NCBI RefSeq assembly: GCF_030913705.1
Contig: NZ_CP133190.1
Span: 6,163,501-6,227,500, forward strand
Direction: 5' to 3'
DNA from: Anaerocolumna sp. MB42-C2
Lineage (GTDB): Bacteria; Bacillota; Clostridia; Lachnospirales; Lachnospiraceae
DNA length: 64,000 nucleotides
Each line of letters starts with the position of its first letter. Position 1 is the stretch's first letter. The notes beneath the pieces are model-generated. The model ran no database searches. It saw only the letters and a program-made list of their open reading frames with translations, and was not told the origin of the DNA. Made by a program: the position numbers and the translations under genes. Below, piece after piece: positions 44,758 through 54,297 of this stretch.

Positions 44758-45798
44758 ATGATAAAGATAGGAATCATTGGTTCAACCGGTTATGCCGGAC
44801 AGGAGTTAGTCAGATTACTATTACAACATAAAGATGCCAGGATAGTATGGTATGGATCGAAAAGTTATATAGATAAGAAGTACTACGAAGTGTTTCAGAA
44901 TATGTTTCGATTAGTGGATTCTACATGTATGGATGATAATATGGAGGAGCTGGCAGAAAAGGTGGATGTTATATTTACGGCAACACCCCAGGGGTTATGT
45001 GCTTCCTTAGTGAACAGTGACATATTATCCAAAGTTAAAATCATTGATTTAAGTGCAGATTTCAGAATCAAAAATGTGGCTGTTTATGAAGAATGGTATG
45101 GGATAAAACATCAAAGCCCGCAGTTTATAAATGAAGCAGTTTATGGATTATGCGAAGTTAACCGGGAAGAGATTAAAAAAGCAAGATTGATTGCCAATCC
45201 GGGGTGTTATCCGACTTGCACGACTTTATCCATATATCCGTTGTTAAAGGAAGGACTAATCGATCCTGATTCAGTTATTATAGATGCTAAATCAGGTACA
45301 TCCGGTGCGGGCCGCGCGGCTAAGCTTGGTAATCTTTTCTGCGAAGTGAATGAGAATATAAAAGCGTATGGTGTAGGAAACCACAGACATACTCCTGAGA
45401 TAGAGGAACAGTTATCGTATGCAGCAGGACAGGATATTAAAATCAACTTTACACCCCATTTAGTTCCTATGAACAGGGGTATACTAATCACCGCTTATGG
45501 TAATCTGAAACAAAAGGTAACATATGATGAAGTTAAGGCAGTGTATCATAAATATTATGAAAATGAATATTTTATCAGAGTATTGGATAAAGGTGTCTGC
45601 CCGGAAACCAGATGGGTGGAGGGAAGTAACTTTGTAGATGTGAATTTTGTAATTGATTCCAGAACCAACCGCATCATAATGATGGGTGCAATGGATAATC
45701 TGGTAAAAGGAGCAGCCGGTCAGGCAGTCCAGAATATGAACTTAATGTTCGGTTTAGAAGAAAACAGCGGATTACAGTTAGTTCCTATGTTTCCTTAA
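44758..45798 (+). CDS. argC: N-acetyl-gamma-glutamyl-phosphate reductase
   Basis: A 346-residue enzyme of arginine synthesis, step 3. The NADP fold begins IGIIGSTGYAGQELVRLL. The catalytic Cys is in ANPGCYPTCTTL, and HRHTPEIEEQL holds the conserved His. ATG 44758 follows GGAGG; an earlier ATG at 44683 falls on the promoter. It heads the argC-argJ-argB-argD cluster. Confidence 0.96.
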   Translation: MIKIGIIGSTGYAGQELVRLLLQHKDARIVWYGSKSYIDKKYYEVFQNMFRLVDSTCMDDNMEELAEKVDVIFTATPQGLCASLVNSDILSKVKIIDLSADFRIKNVAVYEEWYGIKHQSPQFINEAVYGLCEVNREEIKKARLIANPGCYPTCTTLSIYPLLKEGLIDPDSVIIDAKSGTSGAGRAAKLGNLFCEVNENIKAYGVGNHRHTPEIEEQLSYAAGQDIKINFTPHLVPMNRGILITAYGNLKQKVTYDEVKAVYHKYYENEYFIRVLDKGVCPETRWVEGSNFVDVNFVIDSRTNRIIMMGAMDNLVKGAAGQAVQNMNLMFGLEENSGLQLVPMFP

Positions 45799-45869
45799 AC
45801 GGACGAGTATTACTCTGACTAAGAGAAAATAAGACTAGGAATGGCAAAGATGCCAGGAGGATTTATCAT

Positions 45870-47090
45870 ATGGAGATTATAAAAGGCGGGGTTACCGCAG
45901 CAAAAGGATTTAAGGCAGCCGGTATTTATGCCGGAATAAAAAAGAAAAGAAAAGATATGGCTTTAGTATACAGTATTATACCTGCAAAGGCAGCAGGAAC
46001 TTTTACAACAAATGTAGTAAAGGCTGCCCCGGTTAAATGGGATATAAAAGTAATGAAAGAAAATGAAACAGCTCAGGCCGTGGTATTAAACAGCGGTGTG
46101 GCTAATGCTTGTACCGGCACTGCAGGGGATGAGAATAATTATACAATGGCAGAAGCTGTAGCTAAAAGTCTTGGACTTCCGGTAAATGCAGTTTTGACTG
46201 CTTCAACCGGTGTAATCGGGAAACAGCTTCCTATTGACGTTATGACAGAAGGTGCAAAACTTTTAGCGGATGCATTAGCGGATACACTTGAGAGTGGATT
46301 GCTGGCAGCAGAAGCAATTATGACTACGGATACCTATTCCAAGGAATATGCAGTTACCTTTGAACTAGGAGATAAGACTGTTACAGTGGGAGGTATGTCA
46401 AAAGGCTCCGGGATGATTCACCCCAACATGGCTACCATGCTTGGTGTCGTAACTACGGATATAGCAATAAGTAAAGCTTTATTACAGGAAGCAATCAGTG
46501 CAGATGTAAAAGAATCTTTTAATATGATTTCCGTAGACAGGGATACTTCCACAAACGATTCTTTGATAGTATTGGCTAATGGTTTGGCTGGTAATGCAGA
46601 GATTACGTCGAAAAATGAAGATTATGATAAATTCTGCAAGGCTCTGAATCTTGTAACAACCGAGTTGGCAAAACAAATGGCAGCAGACGGGGAAGGGGCT
46701 ACTAAATTATTTGAAACTGTAGTTGTGGGTGCAAAAAATAAAGAAGATGCAGTTATATTAAGTAAATCCATAATTACCTCGAACCTGGTTAAAACAGCAG
46801 TTTACGGTAATGATGCAAATTGGGGCAGAATTCTTTGTGCTATGGGTTATTCCGGTGTAGACTTTGATCCGGACCAGGTGGATTTATATATTGAAAGTGC
46901 AGACGGTAAGTTAAAACTGGTTGAAAACGGAATGGCAACTGATTACAGCGAAGAAACAGCAACCAAGATACTATCTGCGAAAGAAGTTCGTGCAATAGCA
47001 GATATTAAGGCGGGTGCCGGTACAGCAACAGCATGGGGCTGTGATTTAACCTATGATTATGTAAAAATAAATGCAGATTATCGTTCCTGA
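45870..47090 (+). CDS. argJ: Bifunctional glutamate N-acetyltransferase / N-acetylglutamate synthase
   Basis: A 406-residue precursor that cuts itself into two chains. The cleavage motif SGMIHPNMATML, with the nucleophilic Thr near residue 190, is intact. TNVVKAAPVKWD and ILCAMGYSGVDFDP are typical. It recycles the acetyl group from N-acetylornithine, giving a cyclic pathway. AGGAGG precedes ATG 45870. No separate argA or argE is nearby. Confidence 0.96.
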   Translation: MEIIKGGVTAAKGFKAAGIYAGIKKKRKDMALVYSIIPAKAAGTFTTNVVKAAPVKWDIKVMKENETAQAVVLNSGVANACTGTAGDENNYTMAEAVAKSLGLPVNAVLTASTGVIGKQLPIDVMTEGAKLLADALADTLESGLLAAEAIMTTDTYSKEYAVTFELGDKTVTVGGMSKGSGMIHPNMATMLGVVTTDIAISKALLQEAISADVKESFNMISVDRDTSTNDSLIVLANGLAGNAEITSKNEDYDKFCKALNLVTTELAKQMAADGEGATKLFETVVVGAKNKEDAVILSKSIITSNLVKTAVYGNDANWGRILCAMGYSGVDFDPDQVDLYIESADGKLKLVENGMATDYSEETATKILSAKEVRAIADIKAGAGTATAWGCDLTYDYVKINADYRS

Positions 47091-47246
47091 TAATTAGTAT
47101 GTATGTGAATATTTTTACCTCATATTTAAACAGAAACTTAATTATCAAGCATATTTAACAGGCAGAAAGAAAAAAGAAGAGGGATTCGTGAGTAAATATA
47201 CAGACAATCTCTAGCAGTAATAAAATAACCGGAGGAATACACTAGA

Positions 47247-48158
47247 ATGGAACATATGGATCAAATATTAATTAAGGCGCAAACGCTCATAGAGGCTTTA
47301 CCATATATACAGAAATTTAATAATAAAAAGGTTGTCGTTAAATACGGCGGAAGTGCCATGTTGGATGAAAATCTTCAGTTAAATGTAATTAAAGATGTGG
47401 CTCTTCTTAAACTGGTCGGAATGCAGCCGATTATTGTTCATGGCGGCGGTAAAGAAATCAGTAAATGGGTGAGTTTATTAGGACATGAATCAAAATTTGT
47501 GGAAGGCTTACGAGTAACTGACGAACAGACTATGGAAGTTGCGGAAATGGTATTGGGCAAGGTAAATAAAGGTCTGGTGCAGATGATAGAAAAGCTGGGT
47601 GTAAAAGCAGTCGGAATCAGCGGTAAAGACGGTGCCACTCTGAAAGTTGAAAAGAAATTGGTAGGCGGCCAGGATATCGGATATGTGGGAAATGTAACGG
47701 AAGTTAATGTGGATTTAATTAATACCTTAATTGATAATAATTTCATTCCTATTATTGCACCAATTGGACTGGATGATGAATTTCATGCTTATAATATAAA
47801 TGCGGATGACGCAGCCTGTGCAGTAGCAACGGCAATAGGAGCGGAAAAATTAGCTTTTCTTACTGATATTGAGGGTGTATATACGGATCCGGAGGATAAG
47901 AGCACATTAATATCCGTATTAACTTTAGACAAAGCGGATGAATTAATTAATAATGGTTATATCGGCGGTGGCATGCTTCCTAAATTGAAAAATTGTATTG
48001 ATGCGGTACGAAACGGTGTATCCAGAGTCCATATTCTAGATGGAAGAATGGAACATTGTCTATTGCTTGAATTCTTTACGAATCGAGGTATCGGTACGGC
48101 TATATTGAATAATGAAGGAATTTTATTTGAACATGAAAAGGTTCAGACAGGAAAATAG
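47247..48158 (+). CDS. argB: Acetylglutamate kinase
   Basis: A 303-residue kinase of step 2 in arginine synthesis. KYGGSAM is the phosphate-binding motif, IIVHGGGKEISKW binds acetylglutamate, and AFLTDIEGVY and GGMLPKLKNCIDAV close the domain. GGAGG lies 10 bases ahead of ATG 47247. The N-terminal helix suggests the hexameric arginine-inhibited type, which is typical of cyclic pathways. Confidence 0.96.
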   Translation: MEHMDQILIKAQTLIEALPYIQKFNNKKVVVKYGGSAMLDENLQLNVIKDVALLKLVGMQPIIVHGGGKEISKWVSLLGHESKFVEGLRVTDEQTMEVAEMVLGKVNKGLVQMIEKLGVKAVGISGKDGATLKVEKKLVGGQDIGYVGNVTEVNVDLINTLIDNNFIPIIAPIGLDDEFHAYNINADDAACAVATAIGAEKLAFLTDIEGVYTDPEDKSTLISVLTLDKADELINNGYIGGGMLPKLKNCIDAVRNGVSRVHILDGRMEHCLLLEFFTNRGIGTAILNNEGILFEHEKVQTGK

Positions 48159-48168
48159 GAGGAATATC

Positions 48169-49350
48169 ATGGGGATGAATGAATATATTGAAAAAGCAGA
48201 ACAGGTCTTAATGCATACTTACAACAGATTTCAAATTGTACTGGACAAAGGCGAAGGGGTATACCTTTATGATATTAATGGAAAGCAATACCTGGACTTT
48301 GCTGCAGGTATTGCTGTATTTGCATTAGGATACGGTAATATAGAATATAATGAGACCTTAAAAAACCAGATAGATAAGCTTTTACATACTTCTAATTTAT
48401 ATTATAATGTTCCGGCAGTGGAAGCTTCTGAAAAATTAATCAAAGCTTCCGGTATGGACCGGGTATTTTTTACTAACAGCGGTACGGAAGCAATAGAGGG
48501 AGCTATCAAGCTTGCAAGAAAATATTATTATAATAAAAAGCATCAGGCAGGAAGTCAAATCATTTCCATGAATCATTCTTTTCATGGCAGAAGTATGGGT
48601 GCCTTATCTGTTACCGGGAACCCAAAATACCGGGAACCTTTTGAACCCTTAATCGGCGGTACTGCATTTGCAGATTTTAATAACCTGGATAGTATTAAAG
48701 AAAAAATAACAGATAAAACTTGTGCTATCTTAGTAGAACCGGTACAGGGAGAAGGCGGTGTATATCCTGCAGAGAAACAATTTCTTATTGGCTTAAGAAA
48801 CCTGTGCGACGAACTGGATATTCTGCTTATTTTTGATGAAATACAATGCGGAATGGGAAGAACCGGAAGTATGTTTGCTTACCAGGGTTATGGGGTAAAA
48901 CCGGATATTATTACCAGTGCAAAAGCATTGGGATGCGGAGTGCCTGTCGGAGCCTTTGCCGCAACGGATAAAGTGGCGGCAGCTTTTGAACCGGGAGATC
49001 ATGGAACAACTTATGGAGGCAATCCATTTGCAACGGCAGCCGTTAGTAAAGTATTTGATTTATATGAATCGGAAAATCTTATAACCCATGTTAACGAAAT
49101 AGGTGGATATCTGGAACAAAAGTTGGATGAATTAGCAGCAAAGTATGACTTTATTATGGAAAGACGAGGTAAAGGTTTAATGCAGGGATTGGAATTTAAA
49201 GTACCTGTAAAGGATTATATCTTAAAAGCCATGGATAAAGGATTGATTATTATTTCGGCAGGAGCAAATGTTATCCGGTTTGTACCGCCTTTGATCATTA
49301 CGAAAGAACATGTGGATGAGATGATAGGTATTCTCGAAAGTACATTTTAA
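48169..49350 (+). CDS. argD: Acetylornithine aminotransferase
   Basis: A 393-residue PLP enzyme. The PLP Lys is in TSAKALGCGVPVGAF, IFDEIQCGMGRTG binds the cofactor, and NSGTEAIEGAIKLAR binds phosphate. ATG 48169 follows TAGGAGG. An in-frame TTG at 48112 would overlap argB without need. It ends the argCJBD cluster, followed by a terminator. Confidence 0.96.
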   Translation: MGMNEYIEKAEQVLMHTYNRFQIVLDKGEGVYLYDINGKQYLDFAAGIAVFALGYGNIEYNETLKNQIDKLLHTSNLYYNVPAVEASEKLIKASGMDRVFFTNSGTEAIEGAIKLARKYYYNKKHQAGSQIISMNHSFHGRSMGALSVTGNPKYREPFEPLIGGTAFADFNNLDSIKEKITDKTCAILVEPVQGEGGVYPAEKQFLIGLRNLCDELDILLIFDEIQCGMGRTGSMFAYQGYGVKPDIITSAKALGCGVPVGAFAATDKVAAAFEPGDHGTTYGGNPFATAAVSKVFDLYESENLITHVNEIGGYLEQKLDELAAKYDFIMERRGKGLMQGLEFKVPVKDYILKAMDKGLIIISAGANVIRFVPPLIITKEHVDEMIGILESTF

Positions 49351-49375
49351 TAAGAATAGTAATCAGTAAAACCGT

Positions 49376-49409
49376 AAATCCCTCACTTTTCGAAGTTTGG
49401 GATTTATTT
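49376..49409 (+). terminator. Terminator after argD
   Basis: AAATCCC (49376-49382) pairs with GGGATTT (49399-49405), with ACTT/AAGT inside, then ATTTTG. Confidence 0.7.
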
Positions 49410-49528
49410 TGTTGTTATTAATATCCTTTTTTCCAATTCAATGAATATGCTACTCATGATTTGGTAAAAATATAATAGGCGGATTTGGATATTATATGCA
49501 GCCGTACTATAAGAAAAAGGTGATAATT

Positions 49529-49963
49529 ATGATGGGATGGATTATTGCAATCATATCAGGTGCATTAATGAGTATCCAGGGTGTATTTAATACGGGAATA
49601 ACAAAAGAGACAAGCATATGGGTATCTTCCAGTTTTGTACAGTTTACAGCATTTTTAGTTTGTCTTGCCGCCTGGTTTATAACCGGACGGGAGGGCAGCT
49701 TTGGGACAATTTTTAAGGTAGACAATAAATATATGCTGTTAGGTGGTGCGATAGGTGCTTTTATTACTTATACAGTTATAAAAAGTGTAGATTCCTTAGG
49801 ACCGGCAAAAGCAATTATGTTAATCGTTACCGCACAATTAATTACGGCTTATGTAATAGAGTTATTTGGTATTTTCGGAGTGGAACAGGTAAAATTCGTG
49901 TGGCGTAAATTAATCGGTGTCATCTTAGTAATCGGCGGAATTATTACCTTTAAATGGGACTAG
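49529..49963 (+). CDS. DMT-superfamily YdcZ-type (DUF606) membrane protein
   Basis: A 144-residue protein with five hydrophobic segments, about half of an EamA/DMT transporter. ALMSIQGVFNTGITKETS and GGAIGAFITYTVIKSVDSLG match the DUF606 family, in which such proteins work as dimers or pairs. ATG 49529 follows AAAGGTG, so 11 extra residues from ATG 49496 are not used. Substrate unknown. Confidence 0.85.
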   Translation: MMGWIIAIISGALMSIQGVFNTGITKETSIWVSSSFVQFTAFLVCLAAWFITGREGSFGTIFKVDNKYMLLGGAIGAFITYTVIKSVDSLGPAKAIMLIVTAQLITAYVIELFGIFGVEQVKFVWRKLIGVILVIGGIITFKWD

Positions 49964-50143
49964 TTTTCTGAAGTTTTTCTTATATTTTAAAATCTTTCAA
50001 AATACCTATTGTAATCATACAATTTATTAGGTAGAATATTATCATGCAGTAAAGTATTGAGGATACGTTATTGATATGACCCTTTTTTATCGATTTTCAT
50101 GGAATCAATTCATTCATGGAACTAAGTAAGAAAGGACTAAATC

Positions 50144-50929
50144 ATGGAGAAAAAGAATATATTAAAAATCGGAATTATTATTGTTCTGATACTATTTACA
50201 GGAATTCTCTACAGTTGCAGGGATAAAGAGACAGCGAACATTTTTTTACAGGATGAAGCAACGAGTCAAATGGAGTCAGTGGATAGAACGGAACCCGAAA
50301 ACCAAAAAATGGCGGTTACTAATCAGAAAAATAGCAATGATAAGGAAGAAACAGGAATAAAAGGGGATAAACTTGCTGTAGAACAATCCGGATATGAAAA
50401 GGCAGAAGATAAGCTTTTTATTGAAACTTCAGATAATACCGGAAATATCTATATACACATTTGCGGAGCTGTTAAGACACCTGATGTTTATGAAGTGAAA
50501 GCGGGTACCAGACTGGTGGATGTTATTAAGTTAGCTGGAGGTTTAACAAAAGATGCAGCCGGCGATTATGTCAATCAGGCTGCTAAAGTGGAAGACGGAC
50601 AAAAGGTTTACATTCCAACCAGGAAGGAAGTAAAAAACCAGCAGGCGGACATTTTAAGCAATTCTACAAATCTGGTTTCAGACAATATCACCTCCAAAAG
50701 TGAAGAAAACGATTCCCATGGTGGTATTACTTCCGGGAAAGTTAATATCAATACTGCTTCAGCTGAGGAACTTATGACATTGCCTGGCATTGGGGAATCG
50801 AAAGCAGAAAGCATAATGACTTACAGACAGGAACACGCTGGGTTTAAAACAATTGAAGAAATTAAGAGTATTAACGGAATAAAAGATTCCGTTTATAATA
50901 AAATCTGTGATAGGATAACAGTAAATTGA
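50144..50929 (+). CDS. comEA: ComEA-like DNA-binding protein
   Basis: A 261-residue exported protein. An N-terminal hydrophobic segment (IGIIIVLILFTGILYSC) is followed by a charged linker. An SLBB domain (about 105-165) contains IHICGAVKTPDVYEVKAGTR. The last 60 residues are two helix-hairpin-helix motifs (VNINTASAEELMTLPGIGES and IEEIKSINGIKDSVYNKI). In transformable bacteria it binds incoming DNA and hands it to ComEC. The comEC gene lies 3.4 kb downstream. Confidence 0.92.
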   Translation: MEKKNILKIGIIIVLILFTGILYSCRDKETANIFLQDEATSQMESVDRTEPENQKMAVTNQKNSNDKEETGIKGDKLAVEQSGYEKAEDKLFIETSDNTGNIYIHICGAVKTPDVYEVKAGTRLVDVIKLAGGLTKDAAGDYVNQAAKVEDGQKVYIPTRKEVKNQQADILSNSTNLVSDNITSKSEENDSHGGITSGKVNINTASAEELMTLPGIGESKAESIMTYRQEHAGFKTIEEIKSINGIKDSVYNKICDRITVN

Positions 50930-50974
50930 GTGATTTCCATTAGGAAACTGACTTAGAAATTATAGGAATGGGTG

Positions 50975-51667
50975 ATGAATGTGGGTAAGAAAGTACTTGT
51001 TGTTGATGATGAAAAATTAATCGTAAAAGGGATACGCTTTAGTCTGGAACAGGACGGAATGGAAGTTGACTGTGCTTATGATGGCGAAGAAGCATTGGAA
51101 GCTGCTAAAAAGAAAGAATATGATGTTGTTTTGTTGGATGTAATGCTGCCTAAACTTACAGGATTTGAGGTATGCCAACAGATTCGTGAATTTTCCAACA
51201 TGCCGATTATTATGCTCACTGCTAAGGGAGATGACATGGATAAAATTCTGGGTTTGGAATACGGAGCAGATGATTATATAACGAAACCCTTTAATATACT
51301 GGAAGTAAAAGCCCGTATCAAGGCTATTATGCGCAGAAGTTCCAAGAAATCAGCTGACAATCAGGCAAAAGTTATTAAATTTGAAGATCTGAAAATCGAT
51401 TGTGAAAGCAGACGTGTTTATGTTAATAATAAAGAAGTTAATTTAACAGCGAAGGAATTTGATTTACTGGAGTTATTAATATTCAATCCCAATAAGGTAT
51501 ACAGCCGGGAAAATTTGCTTAATATTGTATGGGGATATGACTATCCAGGTGATGTTAGAACCGTAGATGTACACATTCGTCGTTTACGTGAGAAGATTGA
51601 AGATAATCCTAGCGAGCCAAAATATATACATACAAAATGGGGTGTTGGCTATTTTTTCCAAGATTAA
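50975..51667 (+). CDS. OmpR/PhoB-family response regulator
   Basis: The receiver has VVDDEKLIVKG, the phospho-Asp in VVLLDVMLPKLTG and Lys in YITKPFN. The C-terminal winged helix has LTAKEFDLLELLIFNPNKVY and VHIRRLREKIEDN. The most likely start is ATG 50975 after AGGAATGGG. The sensor kinase frame overlaps its end. It sits between comEA and comEC with the GerM lipoprotein, suggesting a control role in this gene group, though not necessarily of competence. Confidence 0.93.
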   Translation: MNVGKKVLVVDDEKLIVKGIRFSLEQDGMEVDCAYDGEEALEAAKKKEYDVVLLDVMLPKLTGFEVCQQIREFSNMPIIMLTAKGDDMDKILGLEYGADDYITKPFNILEVKARIKAIMRRSSKKSADNQAKVIKFEDLKIDCESRRVYVNNKEVNLTAKEFDLLELLIFNPNKVYSRENLLNIVWGYDYPGDVRTVDVHIRRLREKIEDNPSEPKYIHTKWGVGYFFQD

Positions 51668-53090
51668 AGAAAAATTATGGTTTCTTAAAAGTATGAGAGT
51701 GCATTCTTTATTTGCACTCTTCTTAATTGGTATTCTTCCGATTTTATTTTTTGCCTGGGAGATGTTGAATACCTATGATACAACCGCTTTTGAACAGAGG
51801 AAAAATGATTTGCAAAGTCAGGGAAGTTCTATGGCAAATCTATTATTAACCTCCGGTTATTTTAGTGACCCAACCATTGAGGAAGTTAATACTGAATTAT
51901 TACGTACCGCTAATATTTATGACGGAAGAATATTAGTTGTAGATAATAAGTTAAATATCTTAAAGGATACTTATGGTATAGAAGACGGTAATATTATAAT
52001 TTCAGAGGATGTTATAAAGTGTCTCGGAGGGGTTAATAGTATCCGCCAGGATAAAGAGAATAATTTTGTTGAGATGACGGTTCCTATTACACGTACTACT
52101 ACTACCACTAAGGAAGTTATGGGTGTTATTTTGATGAACTTTTCAACGAAAAATATCAATACCATATCTGCAATATTATCCCAAAAAGCAAATGTATTAT
52201 TCCTTACTACAGCTATCCTCATATTTGTATATGCATTTTTTTACTCCGGTGTATTTACAAAACCTTTTATTAATTTAAAAAAGGCAATCGGCCATCTTAC
52301 GGAAGGATATATGGATGAAGAGGTTAAAGTAGACGGATTCTATGAGGTGAAACAGATTTCTAATTCCCTCAATCAGATGCTCTTGCGTATTAAAAATCTG
52401 GAAAGATCCAGACAGGAATTTGTATCCAATGTATCCCATGAATTAAAAACCCCGATTACCTCTATTAAAGTATTGGCAGATTCTCTTATCATGCAGGAGA
52501 ATGTACCACCTGAATTGTATAGGGAATTCTTAGTGGATATAACAGAAGAAATAGAGCGTGAGAATAAAATAATCAACGATTTATTATCCCTGGTTAAACT
52601 GGATAAAACTGCAAGTGAGATGAACATTACTTCTATCAAGATAAATGATTTGTTGGAACTGGTTTTAAAACGTCTTCGTCCGATTGCCAAGAAAAATAAT
52701 ATTGAGTTAATTTATGAAAGTTTTCGCCCGGTAATAGCGGAAGTGGATGAAGTGAAACTGTCACTTGCTCTATCCAACTTAATTGAAAATGCGATTAAAT
52801 ATAATGTGGAAGACGGCTGGGTAAGAGTATCTTTAAATGCTGATCATAAATACTTCTATGTGAAAGTAGCAGATTCAGGAATCGGAATTCCCGAAGATGC
52901 GCAAGACTTTATATTTGACCGTTTCTACAGGGTAGATAAAGCCCGTTCCAGAGGTACAGGCGGTACAGGACTTGGCTTATCCATTACGAAAAATGCGATT
53001 CATATGCACAAGGGTGCTATTAAAGTATATAGCAAAGAAAATGAAGGAACTACATTTACTGTACGTGTACCGATTAATTATATTGCATAA
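51642..53090 (+). CDS. Two-component sensor histidine kinase
   Basis: About 482 residues if read from GTG 51642. It has a first membrane helix (SLFALFLIGILPILFFAWEM), an extracellular sensor of about 130 residues, a second helix (VLFLTTAILIFVYAFFYSGV), HAMP, HisKA with VSNVSHELKTPITSIKVL and an ATPase domain ending GGTGLGLSITKNA. The start is uncertain: GTG 51642 overlaps the regulator by 26 bases, and ATG 51693 has no ribosome site. Translational coupling to the regulator is likely. Confidence 0.9.
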   Translation: MLAIFSKIKEKLWFLKSMRVHSLFALFLIGILPILFFAWEMLNTYDTTAFEQRKNDLQSQGSSMANLLLTSGYFSDPTIEEVNTELLRTANIYDGRILVVDNKLNILKDTYGIEDGNIIISEDVIKCLGGVNSIRQDKENNFVEMTVPITRTTTTTKEVMGVILMNFSTKNINTISAILSQKANVLFLTTAILIFVYAFFYSGVFTKPFINLKKAIGHLTEGYMDEEVKVDGFYEVKQISNSLNQMLLRIKNLERSRQEFVSNVSHELKTPITSIKVLADSLIMQENVPPELYREFLVDITEEIERENKIINDLLSLVKLDKTASEMNITSIKINDLLELVLKRLRPIAKKNNIELIYESFRPVIAEVDEVKLSLALSNLIENAIKYNVEDGWVRVSLNADHKYFYVKVADSGIGIPEDAQDFIFDRFYRVDKARSRGTGGTGLGLSITKNAIHMHKGAIKVYSKENEGTTFTVRVPINYIA

Positions 53091-53148
53091 TAAGGCAGGA
53101 TGGAAGCCGTCCAGGGATACTTTTACTCCTTTACAGGGATGGAGGGGG

Positions 53149-53304
53149 ACTGTTCACTCCCCTGCAAAAAGCAGCAGTCCCGTAAACAAACACGCTTTGC
53201 GATGCACACAAAACGCGACGACAGCGTTCCTGCGCTGCAATTCTCCGGTTTTCTGTGACAATACATTCACAAAAAACACGTCGCGTTTATTGCCTGTGAA
53301 CAGC
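53149..53304. repeat. Dispersed, palindromic repeat (MITE-like)
   Basis: CTGTTCAC (53150-53157) and GTGAACAG (53296-53303) form inverted ends. Inside, AAACGCGACG (53211-53220) pairs with CGTCGCGTTT (53279-53288), CAGCG with CGCTG (53222-53237), and CTGC with GCAG near 53162. The left 35 bp recur at 19030. It is clearly GC-richer than its surroundings and lies between the kinase and GerM genes. It carries no gene. Confidence 0.6.
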
Positions 53305-53319
53305 AGCATGGAGGGTACG

Positions 53320-54297
53320 ATGAAAGAAAATGATATAAAATATAAGAAAAATATAATTAATTTTTTATTGCTGGCTGTTATTCTTATCATAGCTGTCTTG
53401 TGCGGAGCCTGCAGTAAAAAAAATAATGAAACCATCACGGATAAAACAGAGGAAGCAGAGCATAACCTTTATTATATTGATAAAAATGAGACAAAGATAG
53501 TTGCGGAACCTTATCAGCCCAAAGCTGTAACAAAAGAAGATTTAGTCAAAGAATACATGGAAGCTTTAGGTAAGGAACCAAAAGATCTTTCTCTTAAGTC
53601 AGCAAAACCGGATAAACTTAAAGTGGAGGATTTCAGTTTTAACGAGGATAATGGATTAAGTATCAATTTTAATTCTGCTTATAGTAATCTAACCGGTATT
53701 TCTGAAGTACTTTGCCGTGCCTGTATTGTAAAAACGTTATGTCAGATTGACGGAGTGGAAGATGTGGAATTTTATGTGGACGGCCAGCCGTTAAAGGGTT
53801 TAAATGATCAACCGATCAGCTTTATGAAAGCGGATGATTTTATTGATAGTACCAGTGCGGAGAATGTATATGTAACAGTTTATTTTGCCAATGAGAAGGG
53901 GAATAAACTGGTAGGAACAAATTTAAAAATTCATACGCTTGATGGTAATGTATCCATTGAAAGACTTATACTTGAAAGTTTAATTACCGGACCAACCGGA
54001 ATCAAAAATATAGAAGAGAATCTAAAAAAGACGATACCGGATGGAACAGAATTGATTAATACATCAACCAAGGATGGTATTTGTTATGTTGATTTTAATG
54101 AAAAATTATTAAATAAGATACCTGGTATAAAGGATGAAGTGGTAATTTATTCCATAGTAAATTCCCTGGTTGAACTTTCTACCATTAACAAAGTTCAGTT
54201 TACGATTAATGGTCAAGTTAAGAAGAATTACAGGGAAGATCTTTCTCTTGATAATTTATTTGAAAGAAATCTGGATCTGGTAGAGGGGAGCAAATAG
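53320..54297 (+). CDS. GerMN-domain lipoprotein
   Basis: A 325-residue exported lipoprotein with lipobox CGAC (Cys31). Two GerM/GerMN domains follow. The first spans about 70-165, with LSINFNSAYSNLTGISEVLC; the second about 185-310, with CYVDFNEKLLNKIPGIKDEV and QFTINGQ. GerM proteins act in spore germination, sporulation or cell-wall function. ATG 53320 follows GGAGGG. The upstream frame that could extend it lies in the palindromic repeat and is rejected. comEC starts right after its stop. Confidence 0.88.
   Translation: MKENDIKYKKNIINFLLLAVILIIAVLCGACSKKNNETITDKTEEAEHNLYYIDKNETKIVAEPYQPKAVTKEDLVKEYMEALGKEPKDLSLKSAKPDKLKVEDFSFNEDNGLSINFNSAYSNLTGISEVLCRACIVKTLCQIDGVEDVEFYVDGQPLKGLNDQPISFMKADDFIDSTSAENVYVTVYFANEKGNKLVGTNLKIHTLDGNVSIERLILESLITGPTGIKNIEENLKKTIPDGTELINTSTKDGICYVDFNEKLLNKIPGIKDEVVIYSIVNSLVELSTINKVQFTINGQVKKNYREDLSLDNLFERNLDLVEGSK

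Noticed and set aside
52972..53319. N-terminal extension of the GerM lipoprotein gene
   Set aside because: It runs through the kinase 3' end and the palindromic repeat. The real start, ATG 53320, has a ribosome site and yields a clean signal peptide.
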